From Bog-756 sp963778165 (lineage in GTDB: Bacteria; Actinomycetota; Acidimicrobiia; Acidimicrobiales; RAAP-2), in contig CAVZTE010000005.1 of NCBI GenBank assembly GCA_963778165.1, positions 682,001 through 746,000 of the forward strand: 64,000 nucleotides of DNA, given 5' to 3'. Below are positions 1 to 10,050 of this stretch, piece by piece. A program made the translations under genes and the position numbers. Every line of letters begins with the position of its first letter. Within the stretch, counting starts at the first letter, position 1. The notes beneath the pieces were generated by a model. The model ran no database searches. It worked only from the letters and a program-made list of their open reading frames with translations, and was not told the DNA's origin.

Positions 1-1
1 C

Positions 2-217
2 CATTGGGACATCGGGGGTGTCTTCCTCATCGACTTCTTCACCCTGGTCGTCGGGATCGTCCTGATGGTGGCTTACGCCTCGGTCCGTCCCGCCTTCTTC
101 CGCGGTGAGGTCCTCAACCGGGATACACCAACACTCGTGCCCGAGGACGTCGGTCGGGAGGTCGGACTGTTCGGCATCGAACCCTTCGAAACAGGGGAAC
201 ACACCCCCACGGCGTAG
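2..217 (+). CDS. APC-family permease, C-terminal end (partial)
   Basis: Only the last 71 codons are visible; the gene enters from outside the window. The segment begins with one hydrophobic helix (from about IGGVFLIDFF to VLMVAYASV), followed by a hydrophilic tail with VRPAFFRGE and NRDTPTLVPED. That layout is usual for the C-terminus of actinobacterial amino-acid/polyamine/organocation permeases. The stop codon is 1 bp from the stop of the convergent permease at 219-1727, so there is no room for a separate terminator. Two transporters beside a polyamine-type catabolic cluster suggest substrate uptake. Family assignment from such a short piece is inference. Confidence 0.6.
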   Translation, partial: HWDIGGVFLIDFFTLVVGIVLMVAYASVRPAFFRGEVLNRDTPTLVPEDVGREVGLFGIEPFETGEHTPTA

Positions 218-218
218 G

Positions 219-1727
219 TCAGGTTCCCTCGCCGTCGTAGGCGGTAGGCCGGATCGAGAAGAAGGGCGAGCGCAGGATCCAAGCGCTCACAGCCATCAGG
301 ATGACACCGAGCAAGCCGACGGCGGCCACGGTCCACTTCGCCGTGTCCCCCAGAGGGGGGATCGACTTGACCAGAACCCAGACCAGTACGCCCGCCCCGA
401 ACAAGGGAAAGAGTCCGACCAGGAGCAGGTCGACGAAGCTCTTCCGCAGAAGGGCCCGGTAGTACCAGACGGTGGCCAACGCCGTACCGATATAGAAGAG
501 GATGAAGGCGATTGACTCGGCGTTCACCACCGTGGTGAAGGCGTTGGCCAGTGAGGACCACAGCACATACAAATCGGCCACGGCCACGGTGATGAACCCC
601 CAGAACACGGTGGCGAAGAACGGGGTCCGGAACCTCGGATGAACCCGTGAAAACGGCGCCGGGAGCAGGCGGTCAGTCCCCATGGAGTAGGTCACCCGGC
701 TAATCGAGACGATGGTGGCCAACGTTGTGCCCAGCACGGAAAGAACGACGGCCAAGATCATGAACTTGGCCCACCCGTTGCCTACCAGCGTTTGCGCGAT
801 ATAGGGAAGGGCATCGGTGGCGTGGGCCTGTAGCTGGGCAGCGGGAACCACCCCCTGGAGGCTGACGAAGAGCCAGGCAAACACCGGGCCGAGGATGACG
901 ACCGAGATGATGGCCGCCTTCCCGGGATTGGTGCGGCGCTTCGTCGTCTCCTCGTTGATGTAGATCGTGGCGTCCCACCCGGTGAACAAGAAAATAGCGA
1001 TCAGCATGGCCCCAGCCAGGCTCCCGTGACCTCCGACCCCGTTGAGGTGCAGCCAGCTCAGGCTGGGGTGGACAGTACCGGCCCGATGCTCCACGAACAC
1101 CGCCCAAAAGCCGAGGACGCTGAACACGAGGAGCACCACGTACTCGACCGAAGCGATGGCCAGCTGGAACCGTGCCGTGGCTCTGATCCCTACCGCGGCG
1201 ATGGCCGTGAGGGCCAGCCCGAACACGGTAGCGGTCAGCACATTGCCCGCCGTACCCGAGGTATCGAACCCGCTGAACGAGAGCAGCGCCGGACCCAGGG
1301 GCAGGATGTTGCTGACCGAGCCCAGGACGAACCCCACGAGCATCGACCACCCGACCAGGTAGCCGACGTAGGGGTTGATCGATTTGGCCACCCACACATA
1401 GGGACCGCCGCAGTTCTGGTCCCACCGGTTGAGTCGCTGGTAACACACGGCGATGGCCAGCATCGGAACCATGCTCACGATGATCGCCGGACCGGTGGCA
1501 TAGGCGGCCACGGCCACCATTCCTGCGAGGGCCACCGCTGTCGACTGGCCCGGGGCCGAGGTGGCCACGCCGATGACGACGCTTTCGGGAAGGGTGACGA
1601 CGTCGGGCTCCAGCCCATGGGCCACCGAACTGCCTGAGGCGACAGCCGGGGCTTCGCCGATATCTGCAGACAGAGCGCCCGCGGGAGGGGCGTCGTTGTC
1701 AGGCGCTGGGAGTCGTCTCGGGTTCAT
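219..1727 (-). CDS. APC-family amino acid/polyamine permease
   Basis: This is a 502-residue integral membrane protein with about 45 hydrophilic N-terminal residues and then some twelve hydrophobic segments, the normal size and layout for the APC superfamily. Helix 1 (about residues 47-70) carries the glycine/serine-rich stretch SAPGQSTAVALAG, where APC proteins bind substrate. It lies 90 bp downstream of the aldehyde dehydrogenase on the same strand, so the two are probably co-transcribed. The context (aminobutyraldehyde-type dehydrogenase, class III aminotransferase, DAO-type oxidase) suggests putrescine or a related amine as substrate, which is inference. There is no clear Shine-Dalgarno before the ATG at 1727. 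Confidence 0.88.
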   Translation of the reverse strand: MNPRRLPAPDNDAPPAGALSADIGEAPAVASGSSVAHGLEPDVVTLPESVVIGVATSAPGQSTAVALAGMVAVAAYATGPAIIVSMVPMLAIAVCYQRLNRWDQNCGGPYVWVAKSINPYVGYLVGWSMLVGFVLGSVSNILPLGPALLSFSGFDTSGTAGNVLTATVFGLALTAIAAVGIRATARFQLAIASVEYVVLLVFSVLGFWAVFVEHRAGTVHPSLSWLHLNGVGGHGSLAGAMLIAIFLFTGWDATIYINEETTKRRTNPGKAAIISVVILGPVFAWLFVSLQGVVPAAQLQAHATDALPYIAQTLVGNGWAKFMILAVVLSVLGTTLATIVSISRVTYSMGTDRLLPAPFSRVHPRFRTPFFATVFWGFITVAVADLYVLWSSLANAFTTVVNAESIAFILFYIGTALATVWYYRALLRKSFVDLLLVGLFPLFGAGVLVWVLVKSIPPLGDTAKWTVAAVGLLGVILMAVSAWILRSPFFSIRPTAYDGEGT

Positions 1728-1817
1728 GAGGATGACGAAAATGGTCCGTCGGGCGCCTCATTCAATCATCAGTGTCCTGGTTGCGTCGAGACGGGGCCGG
1801 GCCGCTCCGCTGGCAGC

Positions 1818-3281
1818 TCAGGTACCGATGTAGCTCATCACGTGCTTGATCCGGGTGTAGTCCTCGAAGCCGTAGGACGAGAGATCCTTTCCGTAGCCGG
1901 AGTGCTTGAACCCCCCATGGGGCATCTCCGCCACGATGGGGATGTGGGTGTTGATCCACACCGCTCCGAAGTCCAACCCCTTGGCCATGCGCATGGCCCG
2001 TCCATGGTCACGGGTCCACACACTCGAGGCCAGCCCGTAGCGCACCCCGTTGGCCCACGCCAGCGCCTGCTCCTCGTCGGTGAAGCGCTGGACGGTGATG
2101 GCCGGCCCGAACATCTCCTCCTGGATCACCTCGTCGTCCTGCTCGAGCCCGGCGATCACCGTGGGGGCGAAACAGAAGCCCCGGCTCCCGACCCGGCTCC
2201 CGCCGGTCACCACCTCGGCGTGGGAGGGCAGCCGCTCCAGAAATCCCGTCAGCCGCGACAGCTGGGCGTCGCTGTTCAGCGGACCGAAGTCGGCACCCTC
2301 GACGTCGAGGCCCCCGACGGTCTGGGCCTGGGCCTGTTCGACCAGCGAGGACACGAACTCGTCGTAGACCCTGGGGCCGGCCAGCACCCGGGTGGCGGCC
2401 GTGCAGTCCTGCCCGGCGTTGAAGTACCCGGCCACGGCGATGCCCTCGGCCGCCGCGGCGATGTCGGCGTCGTCGAAGACCACCACCGGAGCCTTGCCCC
2501 CGAGCTCCAGATGGACCCGCTTGACATCGGAGGCCGCCGCCGCCGCCACCTCCATGCCGGCGCGGACGCTCCCGGTGATGGACACCATGGCCGGGGTGGG
2601 GTGGTCCACCAACAGGCGACCGGTCTCGCGGTCACCACAGACCACGTTGATCACCCCGTCGGGCAGGTACTCGGACATGATCTCGGCCATGAGGAGCGAC
2701 GACGCCGGGGTGGTGTCGGACGGCTTCAGCACCATGGTGTTGCCGGCGGCCAGAGCCGGCCCCCACTTCCACACCGCCATCATCAACGGGTAGTTCCACG
2801 GGGTGACCGCGGCGCACACACCGATGGGCTCCCGGCGGATGAACGAGGTGTGGTCCTTCATGTACTCGCCCGCCGACTTCCCCTCCAGATGCCGCGCCGC
2901 TCCGGCGAAGAAGCGGATCTGGTCCACCAGGGGCGGGATCTCCTCGGCCATGGTGACCGCCACCGGCTTTCCGGTGTTCTCGGACTCCACCCGGACCAGA
3001 TCCTCGGCCCGGGACTCGAGGGCGTCGGCGATGCGGAACAGGGCCAGGCTGCGCTCGGACGGAGTGGCATCCCGCCACTCCGGGAAGGCCCCGGCCGCCG
3101 CGGCCATGGCCAGGTCGATGTCCTCGGCTCCGGATACCGGGGCTTCGAGGTACTCCTCACCGGTACTCGGGTCGATCAGCATGGCTGAGGCCCCACCGGT
3201 GGACTCGACCGGACGACCGCCGATGAAGTTCGACAGCTTCCCCTGGCCGGTCGACCCCTGCTCCGGATGCTTGTCGCTCAC
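1818..3281 (-). CDS. NAD-dependent aldehyde dehydrogenase, gamma-aminobutyraldehyde dehydrogenase type
   Basis: This 487-residue protein is full length for the ALDH superfamily. Visible sites are the cofactor and oxyanion Asn163 in PWNYP, Lys186 in LKPSD, the ITGS turn at 235-238, the general base Glu259 in LELGGK, and the nucleophile Cys293 in NAGQDCTA. The C-terminal block (HGGFKHSGYGKD, then the RIKHVMSYI end) resembles the PatD/Prr group, which oxidises 4-aminobutanal to GABA in putrescine breakdown. It is divergent from the Lrp/AsnC gene at 3503, whose product is the obvious candidate regulator, and is followed by a permease on the same strand. Substrate is inferred from context; a betaine or other amino-aldehyde is possible. 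Confidence 0.9.
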   Translation of the reverse strand: MSDKHPEQGSTGQGKLSNFIGGRPVESTGGASAMLIDPSTGEEYLEAPVSGAEDIDLAMAAAAGAFPEWRDATPSERSLALFRIADALESRAEDLVRVESENTGKPVAVTMAEEIPPLVDQIRFFAGAARHLEGKSAGEYMKDHTSFIRREPIGVCAAVTPWNYPLMMAVWKWGPALAAGNTMVLKPSDTTPASSLLMAEIMSEYLPDGVINVVCGDRETGRLLVDHPTPAMVSITGSVRAGMEVAAAAASDVKRVHLELGGKAPVVVFDDADIAAAAEGIAVAGYFNAGQDCTAATRVLAGPRVYDEFVSSLVEQAQAQTVGGLDVEGADFGPLNSDAQLSRLTGFLERLPSHAEVVTGGSRVGSRGFCFAPTVIAGLEQDDEVIQEEMFGPAITVQRFTDEEQALAWANGVRYGLASSVWTRDHGRAMRMAKGLDFGAVWINTHIPIVAEMPHGGFKHSGYGKDLSSYGFEDYTRIKHVMSYIGT

Positions 3282-3502
3282 ACGTCCTCCCCTGGGCGTT
3301 GGAACAGCTGATCAGCCAGGGCAGGCGTCACCGGAGCCCGGGCCCTTCCCCGGCTTCGTGCGCGCTCCCCGACTTCGTGCAGTCATAGTGGCCGAAGAAT
3401 TCCGAGCAGACAAGTGATTTTTGCACTGTTCCGGCGAACTTCTGCGATTCCCATTGATTTTTGGGACGTAATCTGCTTGAACTGCTATAAAAGGCGGTAC
3501 AT
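3282..3502. promoter_or_regulatory. divergent promoter region between aldehyde dehydrogenase and Lrp regulator
   Basis: These 221 bases separate divergent genes. The half next to the regulator is clearly more AT-rich than its surroundings (about 3410-3495) and includes the tract CTATAAAA at about 3485, close enough to the possible ATG at 3503 to be a -10 element. Lrp/AsnC proteins commonly act on such divergent regions. No operator could be defined by eye. Confidence 0.35.
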
Positions 3503-4084
3503 GTGCACATTTCACCATCGTCGGTCACCACAGCCGGGCGGCGGTCGGCGGAAGTGGGATCAGGCCCCCTGACCATGAGCTCAACGGCCCCCACCCCATC
3601 GGCCAACGGCCCCTCGGTCAGCGGTCCCTCGACCAACGGCCTGCTCGACAACGTCAACAAGGCCATCGTCGAGGAGCTGCAGAAGGACGGGCGCCGTACC
3701 TACGGCTCGATCGCCGAGGCGGTGGGCCTCTCCGAGGCCGCCGTCCGCCAGCGGGTGCAGAAGATGCGCGACGCCGGGGTGATGCAGATCGTGGCGGTGA
3801 CAGACCCGTTGCAAGTGGGCTTCCGGAGCCAGGCCATGGTGGGCATCCGGGCCGACGGCGACACCCGGATGGTGGCCGAGCGCCTGGCCGCCGTGGACGA
3901 CATCGACTACGTCGTGATGTGCACCGGGTCATTCGACATCCTGGTGGAGCTGGTGTGCGAGGACGAGGACGCCATCCTCGAACTGCTCAACGGCGTGATC
4001 CGCCAGATCCCCGGTGTGCGGGACACCGAGACGTTCATGTACCTGAGACTCACCAAACAGACCTATACGTGGGGGACGCGATGA
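3503..4084 (+). CDS. Lrp/AsnC-family transcriptional regulator
   Basis: The domains are in the usual order: an N-terminal winged helix-turn-helix (from NKAIVEELQKDGRRTYGSIAE through AVRQRVQKMRDAGVM) and a C-terminal ligand-binding RAM/AsnC domain (MVGIRADGD, then CTGSFDILVELVCED). The ATG at 3503 gives 193 residues; an in-frame ATG at 3575 gives 169, nearer the family norm, and the Ser/Pro/Asn-rich tail before the HTH is not conserved-looking, so 3575 may be the true start. The stop overlaps the aminotransferase start by 4 bp (ATGA), so the two are translationally coupled. It probably controls amine uptake and catabolism on both sides. Confidence 0.92.
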   Translation: MHISPSSVTTAGRRSAEVGSGPLTMSSTAPTPSANGPSVSGPSTNGLLDNVNKAIVEELQKDGRRTYGSIAEAVGLSEAAVRQRVQKMRDAGVMQIVAVTDPLQVGFRSQAMVGIRADGDTRMVAERLAAVDDIDYVVMCTGSFDILVELVCEDEDAILELLNGVIRQIPGVRDTETFMYLRLTKQTYTWGTR

Positions 4085-5446
4085 CCACCGATTCCGACGA
4101 AACGCTCGAAGAGAGTGCCCACCGCCACCTGTGGATGCACTTCACCCGGATGTCCGACACCAACGACATCCCGGTCATCGTCCGTGGTGAGGGGGTCTGG
4201 GTCTACGACCAGAACGGCAAGCGCTACCTCGACGGCCTGTCCGGGCTGTTCACCAGCCAGGTCGGCCACGGCCGGACCGAGCTGGCCGAGGCCGCGGCCC
4301 GCCAGGCCGGCACGCTGGCCTACTTCCCGATCTGGAGCTACGCCCACCCGATGGCGGTGGAGCTGGCCGACCGCCTGGCCGAGCTGACCCCGGGCGACTG
4401 CAACCGGATCTTCTTCACCACCGGAGGATCCGAGGCCGTGGAGGCGGCGTGGAAGCTGGCCCGCCAGTACTTCAGGGTGACCGGCCAACCCAGCCGGACC
4501 AAGGTGATCAGCCGCGACATCGCCTACCACGGAGCCACCATGGGAGCCTTGTCCGTCACCGGCCTGTCGGCCATCAAGACCGCCTTCGAACCGCTGGTGC
4601 CCGGCGCCATCCACGTGCCCAACACCAACTTCTACCGGGCCCGGTACTTCGCCGATGACCTCGAGGCCTTCGGGCTGTGGGCCGCCGACGCCATCGAGCA
4701 GGCCATCCTCATCGAAGGGCCCGACACGGTGGCGGCGGTGTTCCTCGAGCCGGTCCAGAACTCGGGTGGCTGCTTCCCGCCGCCGCCGGGCTACTTCCAG
4801 CGGGTGCGGGAGATCTGTGACCGGTACGGGGTGCTCCTGGTTTCCGACGAGGTGATCTGCGCCTTCGGTCGGCTCGGGCACTGGTTCGGAGCCGAGCGCT
4901 ACGACTACCAACCCGACATCGTGACCATGGCCAAGGGCCTCACCAGTGGGTACAGCCCGCTCGGGGCCATGGCGGTGAGCGACCGGCTGGTCGAACCGTT
5001 CCTCCACGGGGAGAGCTTCCTCAACGGGGTCACCTTCGGTGGCCACCCGGTGAGCACGGCGGTGGCGCTGGCCAACATCGAGATCTTCGAGAAGGAGGGG
5101 CTCCTCGAGAACGTGCTGCAAGAACGAGGCCGCCTTCAAGGCGTCACTGGAGACGCTCCGCGACCTGCCCATCGTGGGCGATGTGCGGGGGGCGGGCTAC
5201 TTCTACGGGATCGAGTTGGTCAAGGACAAGGACACCCGGGAGACCTTCAACGACGACGAGTCCGAGCGGTTGCTGCGGGGCTTCCTGTCCGGGGCCCTGT
5301 ACGAGGCCGGCCTGATCTGCCGGGCCGACGACCGCGGCGACCCGGTGGTCCAGCTGGCTCCTCCCCTCATCTGCGGTGAGGAGGAGTTCGAGGTGATGAC
5401 CACCATCCTGCGCTCGGTCCTGACCGAGGCGTGGAAGCAGATCTGA
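4081..5446 (+). CDS. class III PLP aminotransferase, putrescine/omega-amino acid type (frameshifted)
   Basis: This belongs to the class III (omega) aminotransferases, which move an amino group from a terminal amine to pyruvate or 2-oxoglutarate. Landmarks are the phosphate-binding TTGGSEA (113-119), YHG at 149-151, the PLP-pairing Asp256 in SDEVI, and the Schiff-base Lys285 in MAKGLTSGY. The opening, RHLWMHFTRM, is typical of actinobacterial putrescine or beta-alanine aminotransferases. The frame changes near 5120, and removing one C from the CTGCAAG tract gives a continuous 454-residue protein whose end contains VRGAGYFYGIEL. It is coupled by ATGA to the Lrp gene and overlaps the oxidase start by 16 bp. 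Confidence 0.88.
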
Positions 5447-6834
5447 GCCCGCCTTCCGGGGAGCGTTACCGGCACCTCTCGCTGTGGTGGGACCGGCTGC
5501 CCGAGCCGATCGGGGTGCGGGCCGCCCTGCCCGGCGACGCCGACGTGGACGTGGCCGTGGTCGGTGGGGGTCTCACCGGATTGTGGACGGCCTACTACCT
5601 GGCCGAAGCCGACCCTTCCCTCCGCATCGCCGTCCTCGAACGTGATGTGGTCGGATTCGGGGCGTCGGGCCGGAACGGTGGCTGGTGCTCGGCCCTGTTC
5701 GCCGCCGGCGAGGACCGCCTGGACCTGGTGGGAGGTCCGGGTGCGGGGCGGGCCACCCGGCTGGCCATGGAGTCAACCGTCGAAGAAGTCGGTCGGGTGG
5801 CCGACCTCGAGGGCATCGAGTGTGACTACGCCCGAGGAGGGACGGTGGTGCTGGCCCGGAGCGGGGTCCAACTGCGACGGGCCCGGGACGAAGTGGCGGC
5901 GGCCCGGGCCTCGGGGGTGGGCGAAGACGATCTCCGACTCCTCCCGGCCGGCGAGGCCCGGCTCCGGGTGGGCGCCACCGACGTACTGGGGGGGACATTC
6001 ACCCCCCACTGCGCCGCCCTCGACCCGGCCCGACTGGTGCGGGGGCTGGCCCAGGCGGTGGAACGGCGCGGCGTGGTCATCCACGAACAGACCGAGGTGG
6101 GCGCCATCCGGCCCGGGGCAGTGGAGACGGCCCGGGGCACGGTGCGAGCGGCCACCGTGGTCAGGGCCACCGAGGGCTACACCCGGACCCTGCAGGGCGA
6201 GGAGCGCGCCCTGGTCCCGGTGTACTCGCTGATGATCGCCACCGAGCCCCTGACCGACGCCTTCTGGGCCGAGGCCGGCATGGCGGAGCGGGAGACCTTC
6301 TCCGATCACCGCCACATGATCATCTACGGCCAGCGGACCGCCGACAACCGGATGGCCTTCGGTGGTCGGGGTGCGCCCTACCATTTCGGCTCGACCATCC
6401 GGCCGGAGTTCGACCGCGACAGCCGGGTCCACCAGTCGCTGCGTTCCACGTTGGTCGAGTTGTTTCCGGCCCTGTCGACGGCCCGGATCACCCATCGATG
6501 GGGCGGCCCGCTGGGCATCGCCCGGGACTGGTTCCCCTCGGTGGGCCTCGATCGCCGGACCGGCACCGCCTGGGCCGGGGGCTACGTGGGCGACGGGGTG
6601 TCCACCACCAACCTGGCCGGACGCACATTGCGCGACCTCATCCTGCAGCGGGACACCGAACTGTTGGCGCTGCCGTGGGTCGGACACCGGTCACCACGTT
6701 GGGAGCCCGAGCCTCTGCGCTTCCTCGGCATCAACGCCGGGCTCCGCCTGGCCGGCAGCGCCGACCGGTCCGAGGAGAAGAAGGGGCGCACCACGTGGAA
6801 GTCCCGGGCCCTCGAGCGGATGATCGGAGCCTGA
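5431..6834 (+). CDS. FAD-dependent oxidoreductase, DAO family (gamma-glutamylputrescine oxidase-like)
   Basis: This is a 467-residue flavoprotein with an N-terminal Rossmann signature VAVVGGGLTG (41-50) followed by the second FAD contact, GASGRNGGW. The layout matches the D-amino-acid oxidase fold used by PuuB-like gamma-glutamylputrescine oxidases and related secondary-amine oxidases. The C-terminal GGYVGDGVSTTNLAGR segment is the usual last FAD-binding motif. It begins inside the aminotransferase 3' end, so it is the third gene of the regulator-aminotransferase-oxidase operon. The exact amine substrate is inferred from context. Confidence 0.9.
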   Translation: MEADLSPPSGERYRHLSLWWDRLPEPIGVRAALPGDADVDVAVVGGGLTGLWTAYYLAEADPSLRIAVLERDVVGFGASGRNGGWCSALFAAGEDRLDLVGGPGAGRATRLAMESTVEEVGRVADLEGIECDYARGGTVVLARSGVQLRRARDEVAAARASGVGEDDLRLLPAGEARLRVGATDVLGGTFTPHCAALDPARLVRGLAQAVERRGVVIHEQTEVGAIRPGAVETARGTVRAATVVRATEGYTRTLQGEERALVPVYSLMIATEPLTDAFWAEAGMAERETFSDHRHMIIYGQRTADNRMAFGGRGAPYHFGSTIRPEFDRDSRVHQSLRSTLVELFPALSTARITHRWGGPLGIARDWFPSVGLDRRTGTAWAGGYVGDGVSTTNLAGRTLRDLILQRDTELLALPWVGHRSPRWEPEPLRFLGINAGLRLAGSADRSEEKKGRTTWKSRALERMIGA

Positions 6835-6882
6835 GCCCGAGCAACGGGGCCGGCCGGGCCGGCCCGGGCTGGTCGCTCCGGC

Positions 6883-8503
6883 TCAGCCCACCCCTTCGAA
6901 CGGGGCGTCGAAGGCGAACAGGCCGCCGTCCTCGGAGAACAACCAGTACCCGCCGGTGGACCGATCGACCGAGATGCCCCCGACCGGAGCATTGAGAGGC
7001 TGGCTGCCGGTCGAGCCGCGGAACGTCGCCGATCCGTAGGAGTACACCGCGCCGCCGCTGGTGACCACCCAGTAGCCCTGGCCGTCGGGAGCACTGGCCA
7101 GGGCGACCACCGAGTTGCCGGAGACCTGGCCGGCGGGCGAGCCGAACACCGGAGCACCCGCCGAATCCGAAGACGTGACCGTCGGCGGTCACCTCCCAGT
7201 ACCCACCGTTGGCCGGGTCGGCGGTGATGCCCACCACCGGCTGGTCCATGGGCTTGCCACCCATCGATCCGTAGAAGCCGGCGTCACCGAAGGCGAAGAC
7301 CCCTCCGTCGCTGGCCACCTCCCAGTAGCCGCCCCCGCCGGGCACCTCCGCCAGTCCGACGATGGGGGCGTTGAGAGGCAGGCCGCCCATCGATCCGTAG
7401 AAGCCGGCGTCACCGAAGGCGAAGATCCCTCCGTCGCTGGCCACCTCCCAGTAGCCGTAGCCGTCGGACGTGGCCACCAGCTGGACGATGGGGGCGTTCA
7501 ACGCCAAGCCGTCGGTGGACCCGTAGTCCCCCACCGCCCCGAGGGTGGCGATGGCGCCCTGGGGGTTGGCCATCCAATAGCCGTTCCCTTGCGGGCTGGA
7601 GGCCATGGTCACCACCGGAGCGGGTAGTGCGCCGACGGCCTGGAAGCTCACACCGGGTACCGCCGACACCTCGTTCGACGGCGCCGAGATCCCCAGTCGG
7701 TTGATGGCCCGCACCGTGAAGTAGTAGGTCGTTCCGGCACTGAGGTGGTTGACCAGATAGCTCCGACCGGTGACCGGCTGGGCCCCGTTGACGGGCTCGG
7801 GGTACTCCGCACCGGGATGGATACCGACGTACACGTTGTACCCGGTGATGGACGAGCCGTTGGAAGCCGGGGCCGACCAGTTGAGTCGCGACCCCCGGTG
7901 GCCGGAGGTGGCCCCGTTGAGATCGGGGGCCGATGGCGCACCGGGAACACTGTCCTCGCCGGTCCCCGTGACGTTCGTCGTGGCGAACACCGATGTCGGC
8001 GAGTTGAGCAACGAGGAGCCGCCCACCGCAGACAATGAATTCTCGGTGACCGAGGAATCCTTGGCGTGCTGGTTCTTCTTAGCCTTCTTGTTCTTGCTGC
8101 TCTTGCCCGAGTGCTTGTGATTCTTACTGGCTCGGTTGGCCAGAGCGAGAGCCACCGCCTTGCGGTACGCCGCCGCACGCTGCTCTTGGGCCGAGGTGGT
8201 GCTGCTCTTCTTCTTCTTTTTCTTCGACGTGTCCTTGCTGCCCGAGCCGGCCTTCTTGTCCTTCTCGTGGTGCTTCTTGGCACGCTCCTTGACCGCCAGG
8301 TCGTACGCCGCGATCCGCTGCCGTGAAGCGGCCGACTTGGGGCCGTTTCCCTGAGGCTGGACCGCCCAGGCCGTCCCCACCCCGAGCACCGCCACCACCA
8401 CGACCGTTGCCGCCAGCATGATCCGGGCGCGCCTTCCGGGCAGGGCCCCCTCGCCGAAGAGCCACAGTGACCACTGTTTCAATCCCTGCGCCCAACTCTT
8501 CAT
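6883..8503 (-). CDS. membrane-anchored surface protein with fibronectin III domain and 42-residue propeller-like repeats (frameshifted)
   Basis: The start at 8503 has a strong GAGGGGG ribosome site. The order is: one transmembrane helix (about 29-48), a Lys-rich charged region (about 52-150), a fibronectin type III domain (about 190-275, from PGAPSAPDLNGA to SAPSNEVSAVPG), then repeats of the form GYWEVASDGG(I/V)FAFGDAGFYGSMGG. A frame change lies near 7157; removing one extra base joins the repeats to the end at 6883 and gives 539 residues. The repeats are typical of Acidimicrobiia surface proteins and look like beta-propeller blades. Related genes lie at 31679-33070 and 51725-52669. Function is unknown; cell-surface binding is a guess. 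Confidence 0.82.
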
Positions 8504-8655
8504 CAAACAGCCCCCTCGTCGCGACACCGGTCCGGAACCATGAAGGCTCGACGATCCGCACACGACATTCGTGCCGAAGCACCGAGCGGACCCCGCTCGG
8601 TGCAAACGGACAACGAGTTACGGACAGATGGAAGTATAACCCCAGGGGGTGCCAT

Positions 8656-8684
8656 AAAAACCCTCACCGTCCGGATTCGGACGG
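8656..8684 (-). terminator. probable rho-independent terminator of panD
   Basis: The hairpin CCGTCCG-GATT-CGGACGG at 8667-8684 is followed, reading the minus strand, by a short spacer and five T (8656-8660). It lies 46 bp downstream of the panD stop on the correct strand. Confidence 0.55.
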
Positions 8685-8730
8685 CAGAAGCCCCCCTGGC
8701 CAGGGATAACGCTCCGGCGGGAGCTCCCGT

Positions 8731-9081
8731 TCACTCCTGATCGATGGGCCGGTTCTCCTCGTCGACGAAGAGTATCGACGGCTGGTGGCCCTGGAGCTGG
8801 TCCTCGTCCACGTCGACGTAGGTCAGGATGATGACCAGATCACCGACCTGGGCCAGTCGGGCGGCAGCTCCGTTGAGACAGATCTGCCCGTCCGTCCCTT
8901 CGATGGCGTAGGTCTCGAACCGGGCCCCGTTGTTCAGGTTCAACACCGTCACCTGCTCGTTGGACAGGATGTCGGCAGCCTTCATCAGGATGGGGTCGAT
9001 CGAGACCGACCCGATGTAGTTCAGATCGGCATCGGTCACCCGGGCACGGTGGATCTTGCCGTTCAACATCCTTCGTCGCAT
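8731..9081 (-). CDS. panD: aspartate 1-decarboxylase precursor
   Basis: PanD decarboxylates L-aspartate to beta-alanine for pantothenate and CoA synthesis, using a pyruvoyl group made by self-cleavage. The 116-residue protein begins MRRRMLNGKIHRA and has Gly24-Ser25 in YIGSVSID, exactly the cleavage site and numbering of characterised PanD. The substrate-binding Lys9 and the conserved LNNGARFETY segment are present. The ATG at 9081 was chosen because it fits the family length and follows a GAAGGA-type ribosome site. It stands alone: no other pantothenate gene is adjacent. Confidence 0.96.
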   Translation of the reverse strand: MRRRMLNGKIHRARVTDADLNYIGSVSIDPILMKAADILSNEQVTVLNLNNGARFETYAIEGTDGQICLNGAAARLAQVGDLVIILTYVDVDEDQLQGHQPSILFVDEENRPIDQE

Positions 9082-9267
9082 GTAGGTCCGGGTCCTTCGT
9101 CTCGTTGCTTCTCGTCGTCTCTCCCACGGACGGCCCGTGAGCGTTCGACCGACCGTCACCAGCGTACCCGGGGCACTGCCGCCACCGAGTGCCACCGCGT
9201 CACTGCTCCGGGAGGGGACTCTCGCAGCCAACCGGTGTGGCGGTCGATAATCGGGCAAGCTGGGGCG

Positions 9268-9973
9268 GTGAGCGCACCCCGCCGGGCCCTGGTTCTGGCT
9301 CCGATGACCCTCGAGCTGCGGCCCATCGTCAAACGACTCGGGGCGCGGCCGTCGCAGGATCGACGGGATCAAGGTGTTCCGGGCTCAGCGGAACGACGTC
9401 GACATCACCGTGGCCCAGATCGGGGTGGGACCGACCATGGCCGCCCGGGTCACGGAACGGCTTCTCGATCTGATCCCCGTCGACCACGTGGTGGTCAGCG
9501 GCATCGCCGGGGGGCTCGATCCTGGCGCCACCATCGGCACGGTGATCCTCCCGGCGGTGGTGCTCGACGTGGCGTCCGGCCGGGAGTACCACCCCTCGCC
9601 CCTCGGGGATGTGCCCCTGGCCGGAACGATCGGAACGGTGGACGAGCTCATCGTGGATCCGACCCGATTGGCGAGCCTGGCCGAACAGGGGGTCCTGGCC
9701 CTCGAGATGGAAGCAGCAGGGGTGGCGGCGGCCAGTGAGTCTGCCGGCATCCCCTGGTCCGTCGTCCGGGTCATCAGCGACCGACCTGACGACGGGTTGA
9801 CCGAAGCCCCGGTACTCGATGCCCTGCGTCCGGACGGCACCACCGACGTCTGGGCCGCTCTCCGGCTGGTGGCCGCCAGGCCCCGGCGGATCCCCGGCTT
9901 CGTGCGATTGGGCCGCGACTCGTCGATGGCCGCGGGCAAGGCGGCCCGCGCCACGCTGGGTGCTCTTTCCTGA
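9268..9973 (+). CDS. MTA/SAH nucleosidase-like purine nucleosidase (frameshifted)
   Basis: The family hydrolyses 5'-methylthioadenosine, S-adenosylhomocysteine or futalosine. From the GTG at 9268 the N-terminus reads ALVLAPMTLELRPI, which fits the family, but the rest (QIGVGPTMAA, VVVSGIAGGLDPG, the catalytic-region ALEMEAAGVA, and VRVISDRPDD) is in another frame. Removing one G from the GG at about 9357 fuses them into 234 residues, the normal length. The Glu pair in LEMEA and the Asp in SDRPDD are the expected ribose and purine contacts. The exact substrate cannot be decided from sequence. Confidence 0.82.
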
Positions 9974-10050
9974 GCGGGCCGGCTGACCTCGTCTGAGCCG
10001 GGCCGCCCGACCGGGACGAAGGACCCGGCCCGCCGTGGTATGCCTGGCCC

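Noticed and set aside
6840..6880. GC-rich palindromic tract between convergent genes
   Set aside because: Low-complexity GGCC repeats without a T run; not enough for a terminator call.
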